A stretch of 64,000 nucleotides of DNA from Erythrobacter sp. F6033 (GTDB lineage: Bacteria > Pseudomonadota > Alphaproteobacteria > Sphingomonadales > Sphingomonadaceae): assembly GCF_023016005.1 (NCBI RefSeq), contig NZ_JALKAZ010000001.1:1736001-1800000 (forward strand), given 5' to 3'. The notes under the pieces were generated by a model. That model did not search any database, was not told the DNA's origin, and worked only from the letters and a program-made list of their open reading frames with translations. A program made the translations under genes and the position numbers. Below, one piece after another: positions 36,594 through 46,255 of the stretch (position 1 is the first letter of the stretch; each line of letters opens with the position of its first letter).

Positions 36594-38528
36594 CTAGATT
36601 TCCACCTGACTGCCCAATTCCACCACGCGGTTAGTGGGCAGTTTGAAGAAATCCATCGCGCTGGCCGAGTTTCTCAGCAGCCATGCGAATATTTTCTCTC
36701 GCCAGATCGGCATGCCCGGCTTGTCACTCGCCAGCAGCGTCTGCCGCGACAAGAAGAAGCTGGTGTGCATCATATCGAACTCGCCGCCGCACCGTTCCAT
36801 CTTCTTCAGACCGATCGGCACGTTGGTTTCTTCCATAAAGCCGTAATGCAGCACCGCGCGATAAAACCCGTCGCCCATATCGGTGTATTCGCACCTCTTC
36901 TCGGGATCGACGTAAGGCACATCCTGAATATCGACCGTCAGGATCACGACCCGCTCGTGCAGCACTTTGTTGTGCTTGATATTGTGAAGCAGTGCGGATG
37001 GCACGCCAGAGCTGCTGGAGGCCATAAAGATCGCGGTGCCGGGCACGCGCAAGGCCGAGTTTTTGGCGCTCTTGGCAAAGATTTCCATCGGCAGCGCGTG
37101 CTCGCTCATCCTCTCCCGCATCAGCTTGCGGCCGCGTGCCCATGTGGTGAGCAGAAGGAAGGCGATAAAGCCGACCATTAGAGGGAACCAGCCGCCCTCT
37201 GGCACCTTGGTCAGGTTCGCCGCGAAGTAAGCGCCATCGACGATCAGGAAGACCAGCACAATCGGCAGCGCGTACCACCATTTCCATTTCCACACGCCGA
37301 CGAAAAGGACAGCCATCAATAGCGTATCAATCGTCACCGCACCCGTCACCGCGATACCGTATGCGCTGGCGAGGTTGGACGAGTTCTGGAACGTCAGCAC
37401 CAGAATGATGACCGCGACCATAAGCGCCCAGTTGATGAACGGAATGTAAATCTGGCCACCCTCGGTCTCGCTAGTGTGAAGAGTTTTCAAGCGAGGAATA
37501 TAGCCCATCTGGATCGCTTGGTGGGTGATCGAGAATGCGCCGGAGATCACGGCCTGGCTCGCAATGAATGTCGCGATTGTGGCGAGTAAGACGAGCGGCA
37601 GGCGGTATTCCTCCGATGCGAGGAAGAAGAACGGGCTTTGGATGGCTTCGGCAGCTTGTTCGGGCGGCAGGCCGATAATCATCGCGCCTTGGCCGAAATA
37701 GTTGAGCAGAAGGCACGGCATGACAAAGCCGAACCAACTGAGCCGCATCGGGCCGCGGCCAAAGTGGCCCATGTCGGAATACAGCGCTTCCGAGCCGGTC
37801 ACTGCGAGAACCACGGAACCCAGCGCAAGGAAGGCGAGCCAGCCGTCGATCACAAAGAAGTTGATCGCGTAATACGGGTTCAGCGCCCACAGAATCTCCG
37901 GCGTGTTGATGATCTGCCACGATCCCATGCCCGCAATCACCGTGAAGTAGACGATCATCACCGGCGCAAACAGCGCGCCGACCTTTGCCGTGCCGCGTTT
38001 TTGCAGGACAAACAGGAAGACAAGAAGAGCGAGCGCAATGGGGATCACATATTGTTCAAGCCCCTGATCGACGACCGTCAAACCCTCAACCGCAGAAAGG
38101 ACCGAAATCGCTGGCGTGATCATGCTGTCGCCGTAGAACAGCGATGTCGCAAACACCCCGAGCAGAATGGCCACCCAGCCATATTTTGTCTTGGTAATGC
38201 TGCGCGAAATCAGAGCAACGAGAGCGAGGCTGCCGCCCTGCCCTTTGTTATCGGCGCGCATCAGGATCGAGACATACTGGATCGACACGACCAGCGTCAT
38301 CGACCAGAAAATCAGGCTGATCACGCCAAGAACATGCGGGGTATCCAGCGCCAGAGGGTGCGGGCCGACAAAGGTTTCGCGGAAGGCATAAAGCGGGCTG
38401 GTGCCGATATCGCCGAACACAACGCCAATGGCGCCAACCGCCAGTGCAGACTTGGACGCGCTGTGCCCATGGCCCCCGCTGGGAGCCTGGTGCGCAGGTG
38501 CCGCTTTTGCCGGTGCTGTGTCGCTCAT
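36594..38528 (-). CDS. kup: Low-affinity potassium transporter Kup
   Basis: A 644-residue K+/H+ symporter with twelve membrane helices and a C-terminal cytoplasmic domain. The N-terminal signature ([17 protein letters not shown] near residue 38) and [12 protein letters not shown] are those of Kup/TrkD. A single-gene unit with 154 bp of spacer on its upstream side. Confidence 0.96.
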   Translation of the reverse strand: MSDTAPAKAAPAHQAPSGGHGHSASKSALAVGAIGVVFGDIGTSPLYAFRETFVGPHPLALDTPHVLGVISLIFWSMTLVVSIQYVSILMRADNKGQGGSLALVALISRSITKTKYGWVAILLGVFATSLFYGDSMITPAISVLSAVEGLTVVDQGLEQYVIPIALALLVFLFVLQKRGTAKVGALFAPVMIVYFTVIAGMGSWQIINTPEILWALNPYYAINFFVIDGWLAFLALGSVVLAVTGSEALYSDMGHFGRGPMRLSWFGFVMPCLLLNYFGQGAMIIGLPPEQAAEAIQSPFFFLASEEYRLPLVLLATIATFIASQAVISGAFSITHQAIQMGYIPRLKTLHTSETEGGQIYIPFINWALMVAVIILVLTFQNSSNLASAYGIAVTGAVTIDTLLMAVLFVGVWKWKWWYALPIVLVFLIVDGAYFAANLTKVPEGGWFPLMVGFIAFLLLTTWARGRKLMRERMSEHALPMEIFAKSAKNSALRVPGTAIFMASSSSGVPSALLHNIKHNKVLHERVVILTVDIQDVPYVDPEKRCEYTDMGDGFYRAVLHYGFMEETNVPIGLKKMERCGGEFDMMHTSFFLSRQTLLASDKPGMPIWREKIFAWLLRNSASAMDFFKLPTNRVVELGSQVEI

Positions 38529-38682
38529 ATCAGCTGGATTTCCCGATCCTCGGTACTGCCCTAAAACACATCGTAAATTACCAACGACGATGCGCCCATC
38601 GAAATGCGGTTTACCGCAAGGTCGCGGCCCCTAGCACCGCGTTTTCGCGCCTGCAACATTTCGCCTCGTTCGCACTGTGACA

Positions 38683-39321
38683 CTATTGCAGCATCGGTGC
38701 GTTGGCGATCATGTCATCAAGCTGTGTCACGCGCGCTTCCAGGTCTTCACGCCAAGGCGCATCTTCGGGCGAACGCGCAAGCAAACTTGCCCAAATGTTG
38801 CGGGCTTGCCGGACTTCGCCCGATTGCAGGAATGAGAAACCAAGGAAGAAATCAGCCGCCGGATTGGTCGGATCGATTGAGCGAGCCCTGTCGTAAGCAT
38901 GGACAGCGGCCGGGGTAACGAAACCATCGGCATGAGCGGTCAGCGACATGGCGAGTGCCAGCCAACCCTCAATGTGTTCGGGATTATCAGTTAGCCCCTT
39001 ACGCAGCAGACCCGCCGCATCGTCAAACTGTCCGCGCCGGGCAAAGGCATCGGACGTGACAAGATAGTTCGGCTTTGGTTGGGTCGCATCGAACAATGCG
39101 GAGCGCGCTTGGACCATGTCTTCGCCAGAGCGCGGCTCTTGCACCATCGCAGCCTTAGGGCTCCCGGATTGCGCAGGGGAGCCTTGCCACGCATATCCGG
39201 CAAGGCCGAACAGCAGAACCGATCCGAACAGCGCGTATCCCTCTTTGGGCAGGCGCAGCATAAACGCCGCGAGCGCAAAGGACGCGAGCGCCAGTGCGGC
39301 AACTGCCAGCCAACCGCCCAT
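38683..39321 (-). CDS. CcmI/NrfG-like TPR protein of cytochrome c maturation
   Basis: A 212-residue protein with an N-terminal membrane segment pair (residues 4-20 and 28-44) and a periplasmic TPR region (about 80-200, GLLRKGLTDNPEHIEGWLALA). CcmI-type subunits bind apocytochrome c and present it to the haem-ligation complex. The ATG at 39321 overlaps the ccmH stop (TAATG), which fixes the start. It is the last gene of the ccm operon. Confidence 0.82.
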   Translation of the reverse strand: MGGWLAVAALALASFALAAFMLRLPKEGYALFGSVLLFGLAGYAWQGSPAQSGSPKAAMVQEPRSGEDMVQARSALFDATQPKPNYLVTSDAFARRGQFDDAAGLLRKGLTDNPEHIEGWLALAMSLTAHADGFVTPAAVHAYDRARSIDPTNPAADFFLGFSFLQSGEVRQARNIWASLLARSPEDAPWREDLEARVTQLDDMIANAPMLQ

Positions 39322-39740
39322 TACGCGCTCTCGTCCTTGCGCCGGCGGCCCAAACGCCGAAGCAGCACGAACAAAGCAATCAGGATCAGGAACACAGGAA
39401 CGGCAAAGAGCGGCCATGTGGTCGAGCTGACCTTGGGCTCATAGCTTACATAGTCTCCGTAACGGTCGATCAACCACGCCCTGATCTCCTCCGGCTCTTC
39501 ACCAGCAAGGATCTTGGTACGAACCTGATGCCGCATATCGCCCGCCATCGGCGCATCGCTGTCATTGATAGCCTGCGACTGGCATTTGAGGCAGCGAAGC
39601 GTGCTCATCAACTCGGTCGCCTTCGCCTCAAGCGCGGGGTCTTCAAGTTGCGTGTAAGCATAAGGCGCGGGCGGCATCGTATCCTGAGCCGACAATGGAG
39701 CTGCGACAAACGCTAGAAAGAGGAGTGCTAAACGGATCAT
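39321..39740 (-). CDS. ccmH: Cytochrome c maturation protein CcmH
   Basis: A 139-residue membrane-anchored thiol protein. A signal peptide or anchor (1-19) precedes the L-R-C-x-x-C motif (LRCLKCQSQ near residue 50) that reduces the apocytochrome haem-binding site. A C-terminal membrane segment lies at about 110-128. It starts by a 4-nt overlap with the ccmG stop. Confidence 0.92.
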   Translation of the reverse strand: MIRLALLFLAFVAAPLSAQDTMPPAPYAYTQLEDPALEAKATELMSTLRCLKCQSQAINDSDAPMAGDMRHQVRTKILAGEEPEEIRAWLIDRYGDYVSYEPKVSSTTWPLFAVPVFLILIALFVLLRRLGRRRKDESA

Positions 39741-40261
39741 CGCACATCTTCCAAGATCTGGAGCAGCTTGGGCACATCATCCGCGCGGATATCGCCAATA
39801 TGCTGATAGCGGATATTGCCCGCCGCATCGATCACGAAGGTCTCCGGCACACCGGCAGCGCCGATCTCGATTTGCAGCTGTGAAATGTCGTCAGCCCCAA
39901 TGCGAGTGTACGGATTGCCGTAACGGTTGAGGAAGTTAGCAACGTCCTCTGGCTTGTCACGGATCGCGATGCCGATCACTTCAACGCCCTCTTCCTTCAA
40001 CGCTTCAAGCTGCGGAGCCTCAGCGATGCAAGGCAGGCACCAACTCGCCCAGACATTGAGCAGCTTGGGCTCTCCACCGACAAAGTTTGCGCGTGACACT
40101 CCTGGCAGACCGTCAACTGCTGGTGGCAGGCTGAATTCCGGCAGAGGCTTGTCGACCATATGCGACGGCACCGATTCAAACCGTCCATTTGCCAGCATGT
40201 ACGCCGCCAGCCCTGCAAAGAACAGGAACAGCGCGAGCGGAATGAAAAAGACTGGGCGCAT
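39737..40261 (-). CDS. ccmG: Thiol:disulfide interchange protein CcmG/DsbE
   Basis: A 174-residue membrane-anchored thioredoxin-fold protein. The N-terminal helix (3-22) is followed by a periplasmic domain with the active site WCLPC near residue 80 and GVPETFVID carrying the cis-proline region. It delivers reductant for apocytochrome cysteines. The start overlaps the ccmF stop by 1 nt, and the stop overlaps the ccmH start. Confidence 0.93.
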   Translation of the reverse strand: MRPVFFIPLALFLFFAGLAAYMLANGRFESVPSHMVDKPLPEFSLPPAVDGLPGVSRANFVGGEPKLLNVWASWCLPCIAEAPQLEALKEEGVEVIGIAIRDKPEDVANFLNRYGNPYTRIGADDISQLQIEIGAAGVPETFVIDAAGNIRYQHIGDIRADDVPKLLQILEDVR

Positions 40262-42246
40262 TATTCAGCTGGCTCCGGCAAAGGTTCATTCGACAGCGCT
40301 GCTTTGTCGTCTCGGCGTTCCTTACCCTTACGGATCGCAGTTCGACGCTTGAGGTCAACGCGCACGCGGCCAACGATCGAGAGGATTCCGCCAAGCGAAA
40401 TCAGCAATCCACCATACCAGATGAAGGTGACAAACGGTTTCCACCACACACGCAGTTGCCAGCGGCCATCCTGCGCCTGATCACCGATCACAGCGTAAAG
40501 CTGGCCATCCCAGCGCGTAACCAGCGCGCTTTCGCTAGTCGCCTGGGCGGGCGCCCAAAAATTGCGTGCTTGAGGAGTAATGACAATGGGCTCTTCCCCG
40601 CCGCGTGAAACGGCAATGCGCGCTTCAACAGCAGTCCAGTTTGGCCCTGCAATTGGGTCTACACTGCGAAGCTCAATGTTCCAGTCGCCAAGCTGCTCGG
40701 TCGAGCCGGGCGTTACTGCAGCAAGCCGTTCCTGTGTAAACGCGCTTTCGCTGGCCATACCAAACAGCGACACTGCAACGCCGAAATGAGCCATAATCAT
40801 ACCCCAGGTCGCAAGCGGAACCGTGCGAATGTTACGTCCCCTCAGCGGCAGCAATGCGCCAATGCCAAGCGCGACTGAAAGGGCCAGTCCCAGAACCGCA
40901 AGGATCGAATAATCCCCAATGATCGCAACCAGCGAGACAACCGCGATCGCCACAGCTGCAATCAACGAGATTTCAAATTGGATGCGCGCCGGCTTGTCTT
41001 TCTTCCAGCGGAGCAGCGGTCCAATTGCCATGACAATGAACATCGGGATCGCGAAGATCGCACTGGCTGGATTGAAGTATGGCGGACCGACGGAAACGCG
41101 AACATCGAACGCTTCGGTCAAAAGAGGGTAAAGCGTGCCAAGCAGCACAATTGCGAGAATTGCCGACAGCATCACGTTGTTGAACACGAGCGCGCCTTCG
41201 CGGCTCGTCGCGGTGAAGCGTTTGCCTTCTGCAATCGAACCAGCCCGAACTGCAAAGATCGCGAGCGCGCCGCCGATATACAGGCCAAGCAGGATAAGGA
41301 TGAAACTGCCGCGCTCAGGGTCAACAGCAAAAGCATGCACACTTGTCAAAACGCCAGAGCGGACAAGGAAGGTGCCGAGCATCGACATTGAAAACGCCAG
41401 AACGCCGAGCATTATCGTCCATGTTCGCAGCGCATCGCGCGCGGCGAGCACACTGACCGAATGCAGCAAAGCGGTTGCTGCGAGCCACGGCATTAGAGAG
41501 GAATTCTCAACCGGGTCCCAAAACCACCAGCCGCCCCAGCCAAGCTCATAATAGGCCCAGTAAGACCCGGCGGTAATGCCGAGCGTCAAAAACACCCATG
41601 CGAAAAGCACCCACGGGCGCATAACTTTCGCAAAATCTGGTGTGACCTGCTTCGAAATCAGCGCGCCCATAGCAAGGCTAAACGCGACCGACAGACCAAC
41701 ATAACCGACATACAAAGTCGGCGGATGGATCGCGAGACCGATATCCTGAAGCAGGGGATTGAGACCCGTCCCTTCAACAGCAGGAATAGGCAAACGTTCA
41801 AATGGGTTCGAACTGAGCAGAAGAAACGCGTAAAAGCCGAGCGCCACAAAGCCCTGTACGGCCAGAGTGGCGCTCATCGTTTTATGCGGGAGCCTCTTCT
41901 CAAGCCCAGCAAGCAAGCCGCCCGACAAAGCGAGAACGGCGACCCACAACAGCATCGAGCCCTCGTGATTTCCCCAAGTGCCCGTCAGCTTATACAGCAT
42001 CGGCTTCATCGAGTGCGAGTTCGTCGCGACGAGTTTGATCGACAGATCAGTGATCGCGAACGCCCATAGCAAAAGACAGAAGGCCAATACCGCAAGGAAC
42101 GCTTGAACCACCGCAGCAGGCCGCGCGTAAATCGCCAGCGCCGAAGCTTTGTCGCCGCCGCGCAAGCCCATCACGCCGGAAAGAATTTGCAGCACTGCCA
42201 GCGCAGTTGCGAGCCATAGAGCAGCGAGACCGAGTTCAGCGAGCAT
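40261..42246 (-). CDS. ccmF: Cytochrome c haem lyase subunit CcmF
   Basis: A 661-residue polytopic protein with about fifteen helices. The WWD haem-handling motif is WGGWWFWDPVE near residue 235, and several periplasmic histidines expected for haem ligation are present. It ligates haem to apocytochrome c together with CcmH and the TPR subunit. It lies 5 bp downstream of ccmE. Confidence 0.95.
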   Translation of the reverse strand: MLAELGLAALWLATALAVLQILSGVMGLRGGDKASALAIYARPAAVVQAFLAVLAFCLLLWAFAITDLSIKLVATNSHSMKPMLYKLTGTWGNHEGSMLLWVAVLALSGGLLAGLEKRLPHKTMSATLAVQGFVALGFYAFLLLSSNPFERLPIPAVEGTGLNPLLQDIGLAIHPPTLYVGYVGLSVAFSLAMGALISKQVTPDFAKVMRPWVLFAWVFLTLGITAGSYWAYYELGWGGWWFWDPVENSSLMPWLAATALLHSVSVLAARDALRTWTIMLGVLAFSMSMLGTFLVRSGVLTSVHAFAVDPERGSFILILLGLYIGGALAIFAVRAGSIAEGKRFTATSREGALVFNNVMLSAILAIVLLGTLYPLLTEAFDVRVSVGPPYFNPASAIFAIPMFIVMAIGPLLRWKKDKPARIQFEISLIAAVAIAVVSLVAIIGDYSILAVLGLALSVALGIGALLPLRGRNIRTVPLATWGMIMAHFGVAVSLFGMASESAFTQERLAAVTPGSTEQLGDWNIELRSVDPIAGPNWTAVEARIAVSRGGEEPIVITPQARNFWAPAQATSESALVTRWDGQLYAVIGDQAQDGRWQLRVWWKPFVTFIWYGGLLISLGGILSIVGRVRVDLKRRTAIRKGKERRDDKAALSNEPLPEPAE

Positions 42247-42251
42247 AGGAG

Positions 42252-42713
42252 CTAATCCACTCCGATCGTCGTCTCAGCGGCGTAATCCGCGGCCTGATGC
42301 GCTTCCAACCCTTCGAGCTCACGCGGGACGTAATTCTCGTCATGCTTGGCTAAGAGGTTGGTCGCCTGAAACACCCCGTCCGGGCCAAGACTACCCTCGG
42401 CGACCACGCCAGAACCTTCCACAAACAAGTCAGGCAGGATGCCGCTATATTGGACGGGAATGGTGCTGGCTTCGTTGCCTGTGACAACGAATTTGACGGT
42501 GATGCCGTCTGGTTGCGGCGCAATTGACCCGGCTTGAACCATTCCGCCCAAACGCACAGCCTGGCCGACCGCAGGCGGCTCAGCCGCCATCTGTTCGGGC
42601 AAATAGAAATAGTTCGCCTGATTGCGCAGCGTCCACGTCGCAATCAGCCCTGCGGCGATGATCGCCACCAGCGCAAGGACAACCAGCGCCAGCCTTTGAT
42701 GCTTGGCTTTCAT
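42252..42713 (-). CDS. ccmE: Cytochrome c maturation haem chaperone CcmE
   Basis: A 153-residue periplasmic OB-fold protein with one N-terminal anchor (8-29). The haem-binding histidine is H124 in AKHDENY, with Y128 as the second conserved residue. It carries haem from CcmC to CcmF. Its start overlaps the ccmD stop (ATGA). Confidence 0.95.
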   Translation of the reverse strand: MKAKHQRLALVVLALVAIIAAGLIATWTLRNQANYFYLPEQMAAEPPAVGQAVRLGGMVQAGSIAPQPDGITVKFVVTGNEASTIPVQYSGILPDLFVEGSGVVAEGSLGPDGVFQATNLLAKHDENYVPRELEGLEAHQAADYAAETTIGVD

Positions 42714-42850
42714 CGGCGTTTCACCTCATCCCTACGTTTCTCGGCTTTGCGCATCGTCAGCCAGCTCCACGCGATTAGCAATGCAAGCGCGCCCAGCCCG
42801 ATTGCATAGGCTGCGACCACAAAATCCCAATGATCCAGCGCCTCACGCAT
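42710..42850 (-). CDS. ccmD: Haem exporter protein CcmD (46 aa)
   Basis: A 46-residue single-pass protein: a short acidic N terminus (MREALDHWDF), one membrane helix (VVAAYAIGLGALALLIAWSW) and a basic cytoplasmic tail (RKAEKRRDEVKRR). It assists release of haem-loaded CcmE from CcmC. The reading frame was found by reading the gap between ccmC and ccmE; it overlaps ccmC by 1 nt (TGATG) and ccmE by 4 nt. Confidence 0.92.
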   Translation of the reverse strand: MREALDHWDFVVAAYAIGLGALALLIAWSWLTMRKAEKRRDEVKRR

Positions 42851-43608
42851 CAGGCAGTCTCCGCTTTAGGCGTTACTGCACGCGGCGCATCGTCGTCCAA
42901 AGCCCGGCGACGAAGCCGTGCCTCAACCTGTTGTTCGGCTATCAAAGCGCGCATTCGCATCAAGACTATCCCGCCGAACAGCAGGGAAAAGCCGATGACC
43001 GCAGCAAGCAACGGCCACAGATAACTTGCATCAATCGATGATCCGCCTGCAGTGATGCTGGGCGGTTGATGCAGAGAATTCCACCATACAACGCTGCGAT
43101 TGATGATCGGTATATTGACCGCGCCGACAATCCCGAAAATCGCAGCAATCTTGGTCGATCCGCCTTCGCGCGCAGTCGCCTGAGCCAGTGCGATATATCC
43201 GGCATAGAGGAACAACAGCACCAACATGCTGGTCAACCTTCCGTCCCACACCCACCACGCGCCCCATGTGGGCCGCCCCCAGATCGAACCGGTGGCAAGA
43301 CAGATAGCGGTGAATGTCATGCCCGGCAGCGCAATCGCGCGCGCTGCGATGCTCGCGAGTGGATGCTTCCAGATCAGCAGCATAGCAGAGGAGATCGCGA
43401 TGCCAGCCCATCCGCCCATACCAAGCCACGCAGACGGCACATGGATAAACAGAATGCGAACGCTTTCGCCCATTAAGCGGTCTGGGGAGACGTTCATCAT
43501 CCCCCATGCAATCGCACCTAACGACAAAACCAAACCGCTCCAGAAGAGAAGCGGTGTCAGCCACTTTGCTAGTGACAGGAATCGTTTGGGGTTGGCGTAA
43601 ATATGCAT
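42850..43608 (-). CDS. ccmC: Haem exporter protein CcmC
   Basis: A 252-residue protein with six helices and the WWD haem-handling motif WGAWWVWDGRL near residue 120, flanked by periplasmic histidines. It loads haem onto CcmE. The frame is open from 43653, but MHIYANPKRF at 43608 is the normal start. It is the first gene of the operon, and no ccmA or ccmB precedes it. Confidence 0.95.
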   Translation of the reverse strand: MHIYANPKRFLSLAKWLTPLLFWSGLVLSLGAIAWGMMNVSPDRLMGESVRILFIHVPSAWLGMGGWAGIAISSAMLLIWKHPLASIAARAIALPGMTFTAICLATGSIWGRPTWGAWWVWDGRLTSMLVLLFLYAGYIALAQATAREGGSTKIAAIFGIVGAVNIPIINRSVVWWNSLHQPPSITAGGSSIDASYLWPLLAAVIGFSLLFGGIVLMRMRALIAEQQVEARLRRRALDDDAPRAVTPKAETA

Positions 43609-43702
43609 TGTTTGGCCTGACCGCCGTTCTAATGCCCCCTGCGCCGCCTGCAAGGGCGGAAATTGCGCAATACCCTATCTCAAATCGTGCAACCGCAGCG
43701 TT

Positions 43703-44776
43703 TTATCCGCGCCCGATCAAATCCTGAGCCATGCGGTCTGCAACGACATCTGGCGAAACACGTGTTTCATCGCTCTTCTGCCAGACTTGCTCAAGCTTTT
43801 CCGGGATCGTTGCAATGCGTGTGTTCACTTCGCTTACGCGCGCAGTTTTCCCGTCACGGCGAGCAAGATATTCTGTTGCGACCGAGATAATACCGCCCGC
43901 ATTGATGACATAATCTGGAGCAAACAGGATGTCGCGCTCAAACAGAGCCTTGCCATGATGCGCGCGCGCCAGTTGATTATTCGCCCCGCCCGCAACAATT
44001 GCCGTGTCGAGCGATGCGATGGATTTTTCGTCCAAGATAGCGCCCAGCGCGTTCGGGCTGAGCACGTCGCACGGTGTCGTCAGGATGGCCTCGGCATCGA
44101 CAGCCTTACCGCCGATTTCCTCAGCAAGCGCTGCGGCGCGATCGGCATTGATATCTGCAAGCGTTAATTTCGCGCCGTCCTTGGCGAGCAATTTGGCGAC
44201 ACCGCCGCCGACACTGCCAGTGCCTTGCACCGCGACATGCACGCCCTCGACGCTGTCCTTGCCGAGCTTATGTCGGACGGCGGCTTTGATGCCGAGATAA
44301 ATGCCCATCGCCGTGAACGGGCCGGGATCGCCGCCCGCTGCGTTGTTGCCAGACACTGGAAGGCCGGAAACATGCGCGGTGCGTTTTGCCACGGCAACCA
44401 TATCGGCTTCGCTAATGCCAACATCTTCTGCGGTCACATATTTGCCGCCCAACCCTTCGACTGCATCGCCGAACGCAGCGAGCAACTCCGGTGTCTTGGT
44501 GCGGGCATCATCGGCAAGGATCACTGCTTTGCCGCCGCCCATGGGCAGGCCAGCCATCGCGTTCTTGTAACTCATGCCCCGCGACAGGCGCAACGCATCG
44601 CGAACAGCGTCCTTTGGCTCGGGATAGTGCCAGAACCGTGTGCCGCCAGCACCTGGGCCGAGATGAGTTGAATGGACCGCAATAATCGCCATCAGACCAC
44701 TGGCTCGATCGCGCACGATGTGCACCATCTCGTGATCGTCAAAATCCGGTTCTGTCCAGAATGCGGTCATATACAA
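43703..44776 (-). CDS. Leu/Phe/Val (Glu-family) amino-acid dehydrogenase
   Basis: A 357-residue NAD-dependent oxidative deaminase. The catalytic lysine region is MSYKNAMAGLPMGGGKAVI (residues about 65-85) and the Rossmann motif is GTGSVGGGVAKLL near 175. Substrate choice between leucine, phenylalanine and valine cannot be read with confidence. The ATG at 44776 and the one two codons in are both possible. It is probably monocistronic, with tRNA-His upstream. Confidence 0.9.
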   Translation of the reverse strand: MYMTAFWTEPDFDDHEMVHIVRDRASGLMAIIAVHSTHLGPGAGGTRFWHYPEPKDAVRDALRLSRGMSYKNAMAGLPMGGGKAVILADDARTKTPELLAAFGDAVEGLGGKYVTAEDVGISEADMVAVAKRTAHVSGLPVSGNNAAGGDPGPFTAMGIYLGIKAAVRHKLGKDSVEGVHVAVQGTGSVGGGVAKLLAKDGAKLTLADINADRAAALAEEIGGKAVDAEAILTTPCDVLSPNALGAILDEKSIASLDTAIVAGGANNQLARAHHGKALFERDILFAPDYVINAGGIISVATEYLARRDGKTARVSEVNTRIATIPEKLEQVWQKSDETRVSPDVVADRMAQDLIGRG

Positions 44777-44845
44777 AAACGCCCCAATGATACGCGCACA
44801 CAGAACAGCAGACCCACAGAGGGATCATCGGGAAGAGTGGGAAAA

Positions 44846-44923
44846 TGGGGCGACCGAGGGGACTTGAACCCCCGACCTCCGGTACCACAAACCGGCGCTC
44901 TAACCAACTGAGCTACGATCGCC
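44846..44923 (-). tRNA. tRNA-His (GTG anticodon)
   Basis: The acceptor GCGATCG pairs with CGGTCGC, T8 and A9 are normal, and the anticodon stem CCGGT/ACCGG has loop TTGTGGT (GTG). A G lies at position -1, opposite C73, and CCA is encoded (44846-44848). This is the canonical tRNA-His identity pair. Confidence 0.95.
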
Positions 44924-45153
44924 ACATGCCCATCCCGGTGCAACCTTTTGAGTTGCTGCCAAGCCCGTGCAAGGGGGGCGTGATACGCCTGTTGCGTGGG
45001 CCGTCAAGGCTACGCTTGGGCGGCGCGAGCCAATTGCACAAAGTGCCGCCGTTGGGAAGCGAAAACTGATTCAAATGCCAGTTCACGCAATATTCTTACG
45101 CGGGTCTCTTGGGCAGCCTTGGCGAGAAGGGCTTGCTTGGCTATCCCGATACC

Positions 45154-45786
45154 ATGCCTGTACCCGGTGATTCCTCAATAGAAGTTCTGCGATCGCACCC
45201 TGGCGTGCGCCGCGTACCGTCTCCGAAAATCGAAATGGTTGTGGTGCCAAAGTTTCTACCGGCCGATCTGTGCGCCGATCTGATTCACCTGATCGAAACC
45301 GACCGCCGCCCTTCCACTCTGGCCGATTACAACGGAGACGCTTTATTCCGCACCAGCGAGACATGCGACATGAAGGCCGAAGAGCCCGCCGTGCGGGAAG
45401 TCGAGCGATTGCTCCATGAATTGACGGGTATTGACCCGGCGCATGGCGAGACGTTGCAAGGACAACGCTATGAAGTTGGGCAAGAGTTCAAGCAGCACAC
45501 CGACTGGTTCAATCCCGATGGCCCCGATTGGGAGAAGTTTTGCAGTACGGCAGGCCAACGCACGTGGACATTTATGGCGTACCTCAACACTGTCGAAGCA
45601 GGCGGAACCACACGGTTCAAGTCAATTGGCAAGAAGATTGAGCCAGAGCTGGGTAAGCTGGTTGGCTGGAACAACCGCAACCCCGATGGAAGCGGTAATG
45701 TGAACACGCTCCATCACGCGATGAAGGTCCGCAAGGGCATGAAGTACGTGATCACAAAGTGGTATCGTGAAAAGCCTTGGGGGTAA
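45154..45786 (+). CDS. Prolyl 4-hydroxylase-like 2OG-Fe(II) oxygenase
   Basis: A 210-residue double-stranded beta-helix oxygenase. The iron motif HTD (in QHTDWF near residue 122) and the distal HHAMKVRKGMKYVITKWY (histidine and 2-oxoglutarate-binding lysine near 190-200) match the P4Hc pattern. Prolyl hydroxylation of a protein target is likely; the target is unknown. The ATG at 45154 is preferred over an upstream TTG at 45109. Confidence 0.85.
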   Translation: MPVPGDSSIEVLRSHPGVRRVPSPKIEMVVVPKFLPADLCADLIHLIETDRRPSTLADYNGDALFRTSETCDMKAEEPAVREVERLLHELTGIDPAHGETLQGQRYEVGQEFKQHTDWFNPDGPDWEKFCSTAGQRTWTFMAYLNTVEAGGTTRFKSIGKKIEPELGKLVGWNNRNPDGSGNVNTLHHAMKVRKGMKYVITKWYREKPWG

Positions 45787-45827
45787 GGGCGAATTTGAGC
45801 CCACTTTTGCAGCCCGCCCCCAAACAG

Positions 45828-45857
45828 AAAAAGGCGAGCCCGTCAGCCCGCCTTTCC
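45828..45857 (-). terminator. Rho-independent terminator after rpmE
   Basis: The stem AAAGGCG/CGCCTTT (45830-45855) with an internal paired region gives GCCTTTTTCTG on the minus strand, a clear T-run just past the hairpin. It suits rpmE and could serve the convergent oxygenase gene too. Confidence 0.75.
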
Positions 45858-45900
45858 CTTACAGCACGAGGCTGCAAACTGGTGTTTTGCTTACTTCGTA

Positions 45901-45936
45901 AGCGCCACTTATTTCTTGAGCGCCAATTACTTCTTG
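45901..45936. repeat. 18-bp imperfect tandem duplication at the rpmE 3' end
   Basis: Two 18-bp units (AGCGCCACTTATTTCTTG and AGCGCCAATTACTTCTTG) lie head to tail with two mismatches. The second holds the final codons and stop of rpmE and the first repeats them downstream, with a second in-frame stop. A more degenerate third copy may lie just beyond. Confidence 0.75.
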
Positions 45937-46151
45937 AGGCTGAGTCCGCCAAAGCGCTTGTTGAACGCGGCAACACGGCCACCTTCTTGAAGCTGCTGTT
46001 TGCCACCGGTCCATGCCGGGTGGCTGGTTGGGTCGATTTCAAGAGCGAGAGTGTCGCCTTCGCTGCCCCAAGTCGAGCGGGTTTCAAACTCGGTACCATC
46101 GGTCATTTTGACCTTGATGGTGTGATATTGTGGGTGCCCTTCGGCTTTCAT
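45927..46151 (-). CDS. rpmE: 50S ribosomal protein L31
   Basis: A 74-residue L31 of the zinc-independent (C-minus) form: the CxxC cysteines are absent, while [16 protein letters not shown] and [10 protein letters not shown] are present. It ends SLKK. It follows fabZ on the same strand after about 100 bp and has its own terminator. Confidence 0.95.
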   Translation of the reverse strand: MKAEGHPQYHTIKVKMTDGTEFETRSTWGSEGDTLALEIDPTSHPAWTGGKQQLQEGGRVAAFNKRFGGLSLKK

Positions 46152-46255
46152 AACTCTGGTCCTTCTTAGCGTTCACCGGTTCCGACCGGCGGTGCTATAA
46201 AATAGGGAAGCGGCGCATTTAGCGGGATTCGGGGGAATTGCAAGCAGAGTCGCGA

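Noticed and set aside
37638-38564. A 308-codon open frame opposite kup
   Set aside because: It is antisense to a clear transporter gene, its product is rich in Arg, His and Asp without a domain, and it results from GC-rich third positions.
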